Position numbers and translations under genes: made by a program. A stretch of 64,000 nucleotides of DNA from Bacteroidales bacterium (GTDB lineage: Bacteria; Bacteroidota; Bacteroidia; Bacteroidales; VadinHA17), in the NCBI GenBank assembly GCA_016709865.1, contig JADJLX010000003.1:584858-648857 (forward strand). The letters are read 5' to 3'. Shown here in pieces: positions 12,226 to 20,534 of the stretch. Position 1 is the first letter of the stretch. Every line of letters begins with the position of its first letter. The notes beneath the pieces were generated by a model, which saw nothing but the letters and a program-made list of their open reading frames with translations, was not told where the DNA came from and made no database searches.

Positions 12226-13395
12226 ATGCAAATCAAAAGACGTAATTTCATTAAACAATCGTTATCATCAGCTGCAGGACTGGCAACTGCGGCTATGCTT
12301 CCCGCAGATCTTTTCAGCAGAGGAATACATGAGACTTCCCATCCGAAAGAAGTAATAGTGGAACCAAAGATGCAGACCCGACCAAAGGAATCAATCAGGT
12401 TTTCAGTAATCGGAATCAACCATAATCATATTAACGGAATGGTAACTTCACTTATCGGAGGAGGTGGCGAACTTGTGATGGTATATGCCAAAGAGCCTGA
12501 TTTGTTAAAAGGTTTTACCAGGTCATTTCCCAAAGTTAAAGTGGCCGCAAGCGAAGATGAGATACTGCAGGATAATTCCATTCAGCTTGTCGCCAGCGCT
12601 GGAATCCCTGTCGAAAGGGCTCCGCTTGGGATCAGGGTGATGCAGTCGGGCAAGGATTATATGACCGACAAGCCGGGGATTTTAACATTTGAACAGCTTA
12701 AAAAGGTAAAGAAAGTTCAGAAAGCTACAAATCGTATCTATTCAATAATGTACAGCGAGAGACTGGGTTCTCCCGCTGCAGTAAAGGCTGACGAGCTTAT
12801 TAGGGCCGGAGCCATAGGAAAGGTTGTTCAGACAATAGGTATGGGACCTCACAGAATGACTCCCAAAACACGTCCTGCCTGGTTTTTTGATCCAGCCCTG
12901 GCGGGAGGTATATTATGTGATATTGGCTCGCACCAGTGCGATCAGTTCCTGTTTTATACCGGGGCAAAGGAGGCAGAAGTCAACTTCGCCCAGATTGGAA
13001 ATTTCAATCTTCCTGCTTATCCGAATTTTCAGGACTTTGGCGACATGAGCCTTCGCAGCCCTAATGCTTCAGGCTATATACGCATCGACTGGTTCACACC
13101 CGATGGTCTGGCTACCTGGGGCGACGGACGAGTGTTTATTCTCGGGACAGAAGGTTTTATTGAGATGCGAAAATACATCGATGTACTGGGACGTAAAGGG
13201 GGTAATCACCTGCTTATGACTAATCAAAAAGAGTCAATTTATTATGATTGCTCAAAGGTGTATCTGCCTTATGGTGAGCAGCTTGTAAGAGATGTCGTAA
13301 ACCGTACTGAAACTGCAATGCCTCAGGATCATTGTTTCCTTGCAACAGAGTTGGCGCTCACTGCCCAGAAAATTGCCCGCAGACTTAATGTGTGA
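12226..13395 (+). CDS. Gfo/Idh/MocA family oxidoreductase with Tat signal
   Basis: A 389-residue NAD(P)-dependent oxidoreductase exported folded: the N-terminus MQIKRRNFIKQSL has a twin-arginine motif followed by an Ala-rich hydrophobic stretch. The start was set at this Met because an upstream in-frame Met would bury the Tat signal. The Rossmann part reads RFSVIGINHNH, the substrate part has MTDKPGILTFEQ and GGILCDIGSHQCDQF. Family members oxidise sugars or related cyclitols. A CTACCTTCA box about 20 bases upstream resembles a weak -7 element. It fits with the adjoining glycan-degrading genes. Confidence 0.88.
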   Translation: MQIKRRNFIKQSLSSAAGLATAAMLPADLFSRGIHETSHPKEVIVEPKMQTRPKESIRFSVIGINHNHINGMVTSLIGGGGELVMVYAKEPDLLKGFTRSFPKVKVAASEDEILQDNSIQLVASAGIPVERAPLGIRVMQSGKDYMTDKPGILTFEQLKKVKKVQKATNRIYSIMYSERLGSPAAVKADELIRAGAIGKVVQTIGMGPHRMTPKTRPAWFFDPALAGGILCDIGSHQCDQFLFYTGAKEAEVNFAQIGNFNLPAYPNFQDFGDMSLRSPNASGYIRIDWFTPDGLATWGDGRVFILGTEGFIEMRKYIDVLGRKGGNHLLMTNQKESIYYDCSKVYLPYGEQLVRDVVNRTETAMPQDHCFLATELALTAQKIARRLNV

Positions 13396-13461
13396 TTTTT
13401 TTAGGAGAAATGTGAACAGTTTTTATTACTTTTATGTGTCTCAAATTTCGCTGCATAAAAT

Positions 13462-15972
13462 ATGGAAACTGTCATAAACAATGATCTGCAGTTTGCTTTT
13501 GATTTTGTTAAATACACAAACCGCAACATCTTTCTTACCGGTAAGGCAGGAACAGGAAAAACGACTTTTCTTCACGACCTGAAAAGAACATCCCCAAAGC
13601 GGATGATTGTTGTTGCCCCGACCGGTGTTGCTGCAATAAACGCCGGAGGTGTTACCCTTCATTCATTCTTTCAGTTGCCCTTCCATCCCTACGTTCCATC
13701 GTTTTATCTGCCTCAGGTTAATCGCGAAAATACGGCTGAGCAAAATGATCCGCCGGGATATAAGATGAGCCGTGAAAAGATTAATATTATCAGAAGTCTC
13801 GATCTGCTTGTAATTGATGAAATAAGCATGGTGAGAGCTGATACTTTGGATGCCGTCGACTCTGCCCTCAGACGGTACAAAAGCCGTCATCTCCCATTTG
13901 GCGGAGTTCAGCTGCTTATGATCGGCGACCTTCAGCAACTTGCTCCTGTTGTCAAAGATGAAGACAGGGAGATCCTTGATAAATATTATGATTCTGTATT
14001 TTTCTTCGGGAGCAGGGCGCTGTGCAGCACCGATTATGTAACTATTGAACTTAAACATATTTACAGACAGAATGATAAGGTTTTTATTAACCTGCTGAAT
14101 AAGGTCCGCGACAATCATGTGGACACAGAAGTACTGAGCGAACTTAATAAAAGATATATTCCTGATTTTGATCCGGACTCAGGAGGCGGATATATCACTC
14201 TTACAACACACAATAATCAGGCCCAGACGCTTAATGACTCAAAGCTGGAAAAACTTCCCGGCAGGTCTCACTCCTTTAAAGCAACAATTCAGGATGAGTT
14301 TCCGGAGTTTTCATATCCTACTGCAAGTGAGCTTATTCTGAAGAAAGGAGCCCAGGTTATGTTTGTTAAGAATGATATTTCCAGGGACAAGCTTTTCTTC
14401 AACGGGAAAATAGGGAAAGTAGAAGATTTTGAGGACGATATAATCATTGTTAAGTGCCCGGATGACGATTCCCCGATCATGGTTGAAAGGGCGGAATGGC
14501 AAAACATGAAGTATTCACTTGATGACGATACAAAAGAGATTCAGGAGACAGTTATCGGGACATTTACTCAATACCCTCTCAAGCTGGCATGGGCAATTAC
14601 AATTCATAAGAGCCAGGGACTTACTTTTGAAAGAGCCGTTATTGATGCCTGTGCTGCTTTTGCCCACGGGCAGGTCTATGTGGCTCTCAGCCGCTGCCGT
14701 ACGCTTGACGGACTGGTGCTAAGCACCCGGATCAATCAGCGAAGCATAATCGATAATCCTGCTATCTCGGAATTTGTAAATGAAAAGATTCAGAATCAAC
14801 CGGGTCAGCCTCAGCTGGCAGAGGCAAAAAAAGCATACCAGCAGATGTTGCTGACAGAACTATTCGATTTTACTCCTGTTACGCGCAGTTTACACTATTG
14901 CCTCAAGGTTGTAAATGAGCACAAAGAGAGTATTTTAGGTAATCCACGGGAAATCATCGAACAAAATATCATAAGCATCAATACAGACCTTATTGAAGTC
15001 TCTGACAAATTCCAGCCACAGTTGAATGGACTTTTAAAGGGGGAAACGGATGCTGAAGAAAATGTTCTGCTTCAGGATAGAGTAAAAAAAGCCAGCGAAT
15101 TCTTTTCAGTGAAACTTGAAGCCGCCATGAAAGAAATTCTGGAGGGTTTTACAGTTGAGACAGATAATAAGGCAGTTCGCAAATCAATCGCTGAGGCATC
15201 GGAGCGTCTGAAAAAGGAGGGAGACACAAAGTTAGCCTGTCTTAATGCTGTGAGGTCAGGTTTTACAATTGGCAAGTATCTGGAAGCTAAAGCTAAATCG
15301 GCTATCGAAGTTCCTGCTGCAAAATCTCATCAGGTAAAAACTGCAGATGATGCTTCCGGTATTATTAAGCATCCGGTTCTTTTCCGTATGCTTAAAGAAT
15401 GGAGGAATCAGAAAGCAAAGGAAACCGGACTTTCGCATTACATGATATTACATCAGAAAACGATGGTTAATCTGGCCGGTTTTCTGCCTCAGTCATTATC
15501 TGCGCTCAGGCTGGTAAAGGGAATGGGGAAGAAGAAATCAGAGAAATTCGGAGGCGAAATTCTGGAGATAATTACTTTCTATTGTGAAAAAGAAAACATT
15601 GCACCGGCTGTTGATACCATTGCATATGGAAAAGCAATAAAAAAAGTTAAAGAGGATACAAAGAAAATAAGTTTTGATCTATTTAAAGAGGGTAAGTCAG
15701 TTACACAAATTGCTGAGGAGAGAAACCTGATAGCAACAACTATTGAAAGTCATCTGGCATTTTATGTTGGTAAGGGCGAGATTCCGGTCAGAAGATTTGT
15801 TTCACAGGAAAAGACAGACCTTATCTCCAGACATTTTGGAGGAAGTGATGATCTTAAACTGGGACCTGTAAAGGAGGCTCTGGGGGATCAGGTGACATGG
15901 AGTGAAATCAGGTTTGTGGCGAACCATATTGAGTTTTTGAGAAAATCCTCCAATTTACCTCCGAGGCAGTAA
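13462..15972 (+). CDS. PIF1/RecD2-like helicase with HRDC and HTH domains
   Basis: An 836-residue SF1 DNA helicase. Walker A is GKAGTGKTT (residues 27-35), Walker B is LLVIDEISMV, the sensor GDLQQLAPV follows, and the C-terminal helicase motif is AITIHKSQGLTFE with YVALSRCRTLDGLVLS. After the motor an HRDC-like domain (LAGFLPQSLSALRLVKGMG) and a helix-turn-helix of the RQC-accessory type (KSVTQIAEERNLIATTIESHL) are seen. This layout is common in Bacteroidota. It is likely involved in genome maintenance, and nothing suggests a mobile origin. Confidence 0.92.
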   Translation: METVINNDLQFAFDFVKYTNRNIFLTGKAGTGKTTFLHDLKRTSPKRMIVVAPTGVAAINAGGVTLHSFFQLPFHPYVPSFYLPQVNRENTAEQNDPPGYKMSREKINIIRSLDLLVIDEISMVRADTLDAVDSALRRYKSRHLPFGGVQLLMIGDLQQLAPVVKDEDREILDKYYDSVFFFGSRALCSTDYVTIELKHIYRQNDKVFINLLNKVRDNHVDTEVLSELNKRYIPDFDPDSGGGYITLTTHNNQAQTLNDSKLEKLPGRSHSFKATIQDEFPEFSYPTASELILKKGAQVMFVKNDISRDKLFFNGKIGKVEDFEDDIIIVKCPDDDSPIMVERAEWQNMKYSLDDDTKEIQETVIGTFTQYPLKLAWAITIHKSQGLTFERAVIDACAAFAHGQVYVALSRCRTLDGLVLSTRINQRSIIDNPAISEFVNEKIQNQPGQPQLAEAKKAYQQMLLTELFDFTPVTRSLHYCLKVVNEHKESILGNPREIIEQNIISINTDLIEVSDKFQPQLNGLLKGETDAEENVLLQDRVKKASEFFSVKLEAAMKEILEGFTVETDNKAVRKSIAEASERLKKEGDTKLACLNAVRSGFTIGKYLEAKAKSAIEVPAAKSHQVKTADDASGIIKHPVLFRMLKEWRNQKAKETGLSHYMILHQKTMVNLAGFLPQSLSALRLVKGMGKKKSEKFGGEILEIITFYCEKENIAPAVDTIAYGKAIKKVKEDTKKISFDLFKEGKSVTQIAEERNLIATTIESHLAFYVGKGEIPVRRFVSQEKTDLISRHFGGSDDLKLGPVKEALGDQVTWSEIRFVANHIEFLRKSSNLPPRQ

Positions 15973-16047
15973 TATTTTGATATAAGGCATAAAAATGATT
16001 GATAAACATAGGATATTACTGCTTAGACAGTAAAATAATGAAAATAG

Positions 16048-16079
16048 TTTGTTTGTTTGAAAAATATAGCTTAATTTTA
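16048..16079 (+). promoter_or_regulatory. Candidate Bacteroidota-type promoter of the first hip module
   Basis: TTTG at 16048-16051, a 20-base gap, then TAATTTTA at 16072-16079 resembles the phylum's TTTG/TAnnTTTG promoter. The -7 part lies inside the inverted repeat at 16065-16087, so a bound repressor would block it. Confidence 0.4.
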
Positions 16080-16087
16080 CCGCTATA
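16065..16087. promoter_or_regulatory. Probable HipB operator, module 1
   Basis: TATAGC and GCTATA form a perfect 6-bp inverted repeat with an 11-base spacer, ending 10 bases before the HTH gene. E. coli HipB uses a similar short-arm, spaced palindrome, so autoregulation is a reasonable inference. Confidence 0.55.
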
Positions 16088-16097
16088 AGAGTAAATA

Positions 16098-16337
16098 ATG
16101 ACAAAATCGCAGGAGTTATCATATGTAGTTAAGGCGCATCGAAAGGCAGCCAAATTGAGTCGGGCCAGCCTAGCTGAAATGGCAGGTGTTGGTAAGACTG
16201 TAATTTATGATATTGAAAACGGGAAAGAAACTATTCAATTAAACACTTTACGAAAAATACTTAAAGTATTAAACATCAGGATAGAGCTAATAAGTCCGTT
16301 AATGGACCACCTACATAATGAAAATGAGAAAGGTTAA
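16098..16337 (+). CDS. hipB: HipB-like HTH antitoxin/regulator, module 1
   Basis: A 79-residue XRE/Cro-type helix-turn-helix protein. The DNA-binding helices lie around residues 18-60 (RKAAKLSRASLAEMAGVGKT, then IENGKETIQLNTLRKILKVL). It is the first gene of a three-gene operon and overlaps the HipS-like gene. In known HipBST systems HipB binds the operator and sequesters the complex, while HipS does the neutralising. The inverted repeat just upstream fits autoregulation. Confidence 0.85.
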   Translation: MTKSQELSYVVKAHRKAAKLSRASLAEMAGVGKTVIYDIENGKETIQLNTLRKILKVLNIRIELISPLMDHLHNENEKG

Positions 16338-16638
16338 AGTATTTGTTAAGGGAGTTGAGGCAGGAACCCTGACAGAATTACAACAGGGTAAAGAGTATTT
16401 ATTTGAATATCTGGCAGGATATAATGGACTAGATATATCCCGTTCTATGCCGCGGAATACTACAGTATACAGGTTCGATAATTTTCCTCCGTTCTTCGAT
16501 GGATTATTACCTGAAGGAGTACAATTGGAGGGATTGTTGAAAATAAAAAAAATTGATAGAAAGGACTACTTATCGCAATTAATAGCTGTTGGGGACGACA
16601 TGGTTGGAGTAGTAACTGTAAAAGAAATTCCGGAATGA
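16318..16638 (+). CDS. hipS: HipS-like protein (HipA N-terminal subdomain), module 1
   Basis: A 106-residue stand-alone version of the HipA N-terminal subdomain 1: VFVKGVEAGTLTEL, then the hallmark PPFFDGLLPEGVQLEGLL and the C-terminal VGDDMVGVVTV. In HipA this piece is fused to the kinase; in HipBST it is a separate small antitoxin that blocks kinase activation. The start may be ATG 16318 or the Met two codons on; either way it overlaps hipB, and its stop overlaps the kinase start as ATGA. That tight coupling supports a stoichiometric complex. Confidence 0.82.
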   Translation: MKMRKVKVFVKGVEAGTLTELQQGKEYLFEYLAGYNGLDISRSMPRNTTVYRFDNFPPFFDGLLPEGVQLEGLLKIKKIDRKDYLSQLIAVGDDMVGVVTVKEIPE

Positions 16639-17567
16639 ACATCTGCCCAATAACATATACTCCCTGCGGTAAAGACCGGTATAGTTCTGCGGGACTCAGA
16701 CTTTTGAGTGCAGGGCTAAAAACATTAAATGACCTTGAGTATACTGCTGATGAACAAAGGAAGGAAGCTTTTAACCGTGCATCGAAAATGTCAGTTCAGG
16801 GAGTCCAGCCGAAGCTTAGTGCAGTTCTTAGCGTGAAAGATGAAAAGTTTAGTATTGTAGATAATGGCGGGAAATATATACTCAAACCTCAACACAATCT
16901 TTATTTGCAAATGCCTGAGAATGAAGATCTCACAATGAAGCTTGCTGCGGAGATTGGGCTGGAAATACCTTTACATGGTTTAATCTGGTCGAAGGATAAT
17001 TCATTAACATATTTTATTAAGCGATTTGACAGGAAGGGACAGAATGATAAAGTTCCGGTTGAAGATTTTGCCCAGCTTGCCGGACTGAGTCGCAATACAA
17101 AGTATGATTACAGTATGGAAAGAGTTGTAAAGTTGATTGATGAATACTGCACATTCCCTGCAATAGAGAAAATAAAGCTATTTAAACTGGTTATATTCTG
17201 TTATTTAGTTGGTAATGAGGATATGCATCTGAAAAATTTCTCCATTATCACCAGAGATCAAAAAGTGATGCTGTCACCGTGTTATGATCTGGTTAATTCC
17301 ACAATCGAATACAAGAAACAGGATGAAGAAATGGCCTTGCCATTGAAAGGTAAGAAGAAACATTTAACCCGTAACATCCTTGTTGACTACTTTGGAATGG
17401 AAAGAAGTGAATTAACAGCAAAGAGTATTGAAAAAGTACTTGAAGCAATCGGGTTAGCAATACCAAAATGGAAAAGTTTGATTGATATCAGTTTTTTATC
17501 AAAAGAGATGAAAGGCAAATATCATGATTTACTGGACCAGAGACTTGCGGTCATGAAAATTCAGTGA
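16635..17567 (+). CDS. hipT: HipT-like serine/threonine kinase toxin, module 1
   Basis: A 310-residue HipA-fold kinase without the N-terminal subdomain, the length expected for HipT. Catalytic features are intact: the Gly-rich loop region MSVQGVQPKLS (residues 52-62), DMHLKN with catalytic Asp196 and Asn201, and YDLVN with metal-binding Asp218. The autophosphorylation segment reads S-V-Q where E. coli HipT has S-I-S, so only the first serine (Ser53) is kept. HipT of E. coli O127 phosphorylates tryptophanyl-tRNA synthetase; the target here is not known. Expression is coupled to HipS by the ATGA overlap. Confidence 0.85.
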   Translation: MNICPITYTPCGKDRYSSAGLRLLSAGLKTLNDLEYTADEQRKEAFNRASKMSVQGVQPKLSAVLSVKDEKFSIVDNGGKYILKPQHNLYLQMPENEDLTMKLAAEIGLEIPLHGLIWSKDNSLTYFIKRFDRKGQNDKVPVEDFAQLAGLSRNTKYDYSMERVVKLIDEYCTFPAIEKIKLFKLVIFCYLVGNEDMHLKNFSIITRDQKVMLSPCYDLVNSTIEYKKQDEEMALPLKGKKKHLTRNILVDYFGMERSELTAKSIEKVLEAIGLAIPKWKSLIDISFLSKEMKGKYHDLLDQRLAVMKIQ

Positions 17568-17705
17568 AGTCATGATGTTACTGGTTTGGTTTTAGCAGAC
17601 TACCCTTAATATCCGATAATTATTCGTATCATTAACTTTCTGACATTTTTCAGGAAATTAATTCTTCCTGATATGTCCCTCACTAACTAACATAAAGAAA
17701 AATCT

Positions 17706-18401
17706 ATGTGTTTTTCAGCTGAAGCAAGTTTCGTGGGCGGAGTAATTATCTCTGCCATAGGTATTGCAACCGTAACAAAGGTTCATAAGCCTTCGCAGAT
17801 AGTATTTGCCAGTATTCCGCTTTTTTTCGGATTGCAGCAGATTGTTGAAGGTAGCTTATGGTTAACAATTCCATTGCCGGAATATGCTGATTTGAGGCAA
17901 GTCGGGACTTATATTTTTCTGATTATGGCTGATTTCCTCTGGCCTACAATGATACCGCTGTCTGTTCTTTTAATGGAAGAAAATAAGAAGAAAAGAAAAT
18001 ATCTGAAGGTCCTGCTTGGAATGGGAATATTTCTTTCACTCTATTATGCTTTTTGCCTCATAACATTCAGTGTGACACCACAGATAATGGGTTATCATAT
18101 TCATTATGCAACTACTTTCCCGAAGTCGCTGTCGATGCCGGCATTTATTGTATATCTGATGGTTACAATAACTCCGCTTTTTATCTCCAGCATTAAAAGA
18201 ACTCATCTGATGGGCATTTTAATGTTCCTTTCCTGCCTGGTTACTGCTATATTTTTCACACAGTACCTTACATCGGTCTGGTGCTTTTTTGCAGCATTGC
18301 TTAGCGGTGTAATTTACTGGATTCTCCATAGTTCCAGGAGTGTTTTTAAACTAAATAAATTAGCTTTGTTAAAAGCTGAATCAGAAAGGTTAAAAAGCTG
18401 A
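17706..18401 (+). CDS. DUF6629 family membrane protein
   Basis: A 231-residue protein with about seven hydrophobic segments and the family's opening MCFSAEASFVGG. The conserved FFGLQQIVEGSLW and a C-terminal SVWCFFAALLSGVIYW agree with DUF6629, whose role is unknown. It precedes the L,D-transpeptidase gene by 11 bases, so the two may share a transcript. Confidence 0.75.
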   Translation: MCFSAEASFVGGVIISAIGIATVTKVHKPSQIVFASIPLFFGLQQIVEGSLWLTIPLPEYADLRQVGTYIFLIMADFLWPTMIPLSVLLMEENKKKRKYLKVLLGMGIFLSLYYAFCLITFSVTPQIMGYHIHYATTFPKSLSMPAFIVYLMVTITPLFISSIKRTHLMGILMFLSCLVTAIFFTQYLTSVWCFFAALLSGVIYWILHSSRSVFKLNKLALLKAESERLKS

Positions 18402-18412
18402 TATTTTTTCGG

Positions 18413-19093
18413 ATGAATATTCTCAGGCGTATAATAATATTGACTCTGTCCACTCTTTGTCTTAACTTTTCCTATTGTAAACAGACAGTAAAAGAAAATG
18501 AAATACAGAAGCTATGGGCTGATTGTAAACTTGAAGGAGAGGTTCCTCCTGATGTTTTCAGTTCAGCAATTATCGGATACCGTAAGATAGAGAATAACAA
18601 AAAGAAAAATATCCTTACAATTATTGATTATTCAAAGCCATCCGATAAGGATAGGTTTTTCGTAATTGACCTTGACACCAAAAAGTTATTATTTAAATGT
18701 CTGGTTGCACACGGAAAAAACAGCGGAGAATACATAGCAACAAGCTTTTCAAACCAGTCGGGGTCTTTAAAGAGCTCCCTGGGGTTTTTCTTGACTGCCG
18801 AGACTTACTATGGCGATAATGGCTATTCTCTCAGACTCGATGGTCTGGAAAAGGGGATAAACGACAGTGCCAGAATGAGGGACATTGTAATTCATGGGGC
18901 CGGTTATGTTAGTCAGAATTTTATTGCAGAGAATGGCCGTCTCGGCAGGAGCTGGGGCTGCCCCGCATTACCCCTCGGGCTCACAAAAGAAATTATTGAT
19001 TGTATCTCTGAAGGCAGTTGTTTGTTCATATATGCTGCTGATAGTCTGTACAGTGAAAGCTCGGTACTTTGCAGACCCGACAGGAAAAGATGA
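18413..19093 (+). CDS. Murein L,D-transpeptidase catalytic domain protein (YkuD_2 type)
   Basis: A 226-residue exported protein. After a hydrophobic N-terminus (a Cys near residue 22 could be lipidated, but the lipobox is poor) comes a YkuD_2-like domain with HGAGYVSQNF and the catalytic motif GRSWGCPALP. Such enzymes cross-link or trim peptidoglycan peptides or attach lipoproteins. It follows the DUF6629 gene closely. Confidence 0.82.
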   Translation: MNILRRIIILTLSTLCLNFSYCKQTVKENEIQKLWADCKLEGEVPPDVFSSAIIGYRKIENNKKKNILTIIDYSKPSDKDRFFVIDLDTKKLLFKCLVAHGKNSGEYIATSFSNQSGSLKSSLGFFLTAETYYGDNGYSLRLDGLEKGINDSARMRDIVIHGAGYVSQNFIAENGRLGRSWGCPALPLGLTKEIIDCISEGSCLFIYAADSLYSESSVLCRPDRKR

Positions 19094-19168
19094 CCTTTAT
19101 CTTCTTTTATGTATTTCGCATTAAAGAAATATTATATTTGATCGGGGAAATCAACATTCTTAATAAGA

Positions 19169-19198
19169 AGAGACGCCCAATCCGGGGGTCTCTTTTTA
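19169..19198 (+). terminator. Rho-independent terminator
   Basis: AGAGACGCCC and GGGGGTCTCT form a GC-rich stem around a 5-base loop, followed by TTTTATT. It lies after the L,D-transpeptidase gene and before the outer-membrane protein start. Confidence 0.75.
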
Positions 19199-19230
19199 TT
19201 AGTATCTGTCTTTTATTTAATAACTGCACT

Positions 19231-19938
19231 ATGAAAAAAACTATCGGTACATTGATTTTGTCATTCGTATTTGTTGTTTCTTTTTCACAGAAGTGGAAAC
19301 CAACTCTCGGAATTGAGGGCGGCATGGGAGGCGGGGGCATGACTGCCCTGCTTAAAACAAATAATCCAATAATTAAGGATAATGCAGAACTCAGGAAAGA
19401 TTTTGCTTATTCCGGAGGTGCCTTTCTGCAGGTAATGAGGCAGAGTTTTGGATTTGAAGTAAAGGTTGACTATACCTCTTTCGGTGCTAATGCTGAGTCG
19501 TTCAGCACTCCTGAAAATATTAATCTGAGATATCTTTCAGTACCATTTGTATTTAAATTAAGGCTATCTACAAAGGAGGGGTATTCATCCGGCTCCTGGA
19601 CAGATGAAAGCTATTCGCTTATTGGCAATACACTATATCACTCACCAAGTCAGTATTCTGCGGGAGGTGCATTTACCACAAATGTTTTCATTTATGCAGG
19701 AGCACAGTACGATATTCTGAAGAGAGCAACTCATACATACGGTACAACAACAAAAGCGGTTGATGATATATCGGGAAGTTTAAGTGAAACAGGCTATTCG
19801 TTTGTAGTTGGTGCGGAATTTACAATGAATATGTTATCATTTGATTTCTCCTATCAGAAGGGTCTGAAACCTGCAATTCCCCTTTCTGATAATTATGTCA
19901 ATGCCTTTTTGGTTAAAGTCAAGTTCAGGATTCTGTAA
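19231..19938 (+). CDS. Outer membrane beta-barrel (PorT-like) protein
   Basis: A 235-residue exported protein: signal peptide MKKTIGTLILSFVFVVSFSQ, then GIEGGMGGGG and alternating amphipathic strands ending in an aromatic-basic strand (FLVKVKFRIL), typical of small outer-membrane barrels. The start was set at this Met because the longer frame upstream runs through the terminator. A TATATTTG box at 19133-19140 may be its -7 element. Function is unknown. Confidence 0.78.
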   Translation: MKKTIGTLILSFVFVVSFSQKWKPTLGIEGGMGGGGMTALLKTNNPIIKDNAELRKDFAYSGGAFLQVMRQSFGFEVKVDYTSFGANAESFSTPENINLRYLSVPFVFKLRLSTKEGYSSGSWTDESYSLIGNTLYHSPSQYSAGGAFTTNVFIYAGAQYDILKRATHTYGTTTKAVDDISGSLSETGYSFVVGAEFTMNMLSFDFSYQKGLKPAIPLSDNYVNAFLVKVKFRIL

Positions 19939-20000
19939 TCCTTCTTCCGTGATAATGGAGAACTGACTATCTTTGTCAGCAATTTCATAATATCTGTTAA

Positions 20001-20399
20001 ATGAATCGTCATATTGCACATATAACTCTTGTTGTTAACGACTATGATGAGGCAATCGATTTCTACACAAAGAAGCTTCATTTCAGACTTATGGAGGATA
20101 CTGTCCTTAGTGAAACCAAGAGGTGGGTAATTGTCTCACCTTCAGATTCCGGAGGTTGCTCACTTCTTCTTGCTGAAGCCTCAGGAGAGGAGCAGAGGAG
20201 CAGAATTGGTAACCAGACAGGCGGAAGGGTCTTTCTTTTCCTCTATACTGATGATTTTCAAACAGATTATCAGAACCTTATCTATAATAATATCGAAATA
20301 GTAAGAGAACCTTCCATTCAACCTTATGGTACTGTGGCTGTTTTCAAAGATCTTTATGGTAACCTCTGGGATCTGATAGAACCGGGAGGGAGGCAATAG
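20001..20399 (+). CDS. VOC family (glyoxalase-like) protein
   Basis: A 132-residue single-domain VOC protein opening IAHITLVVNDYDEAIDFYTKKL and closing AVFKDLYGNLWDLIEP, which holds the conserved terminal Glu. It is longer-armed than the VOC gene at 7467 and not closely similar. Likely a metal-dependent small-molecule enzyme or binding protein; substrate unknown. A terminator follows directly. Confidence 0.83.
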   Translation: MNRHIAHITLVVNDYDEAIDFYTKKLHFRLMEDTVLSETKRWVIVSPSDSGGCSLLLAEASGEEQRSRIGNQTGGRVFLFLYTDDFQTDYQNLIYNNIEIVREPSIQPYGTVAVFKDLYGNLWDLIEPGGRQ

Positions 20400-20420
20400 A
20401 TATAGAATAAAACCAAAAGA

Positions 20421-20460
20421 AAAAGGGATTAAGAACTCATCATTCCTAATCCCGTTTTTT
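20421..20460 (+). terminator. Rho-independent terminator
   Basis: GGGATTA and TAATCCC form the stem, with A residues before and TTTTTT after. It lies after the VOC gene and may also end the convergent gene. Confidence 0.7.
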
Positions 20461-20534
20461 AGTTTTCCTTAGCTCTTCGCCCTGTGCCCTGAGCTCTGTG
20501 CCCTGAACCCTTCATGCTGAGCGAAGCCGAAGCA

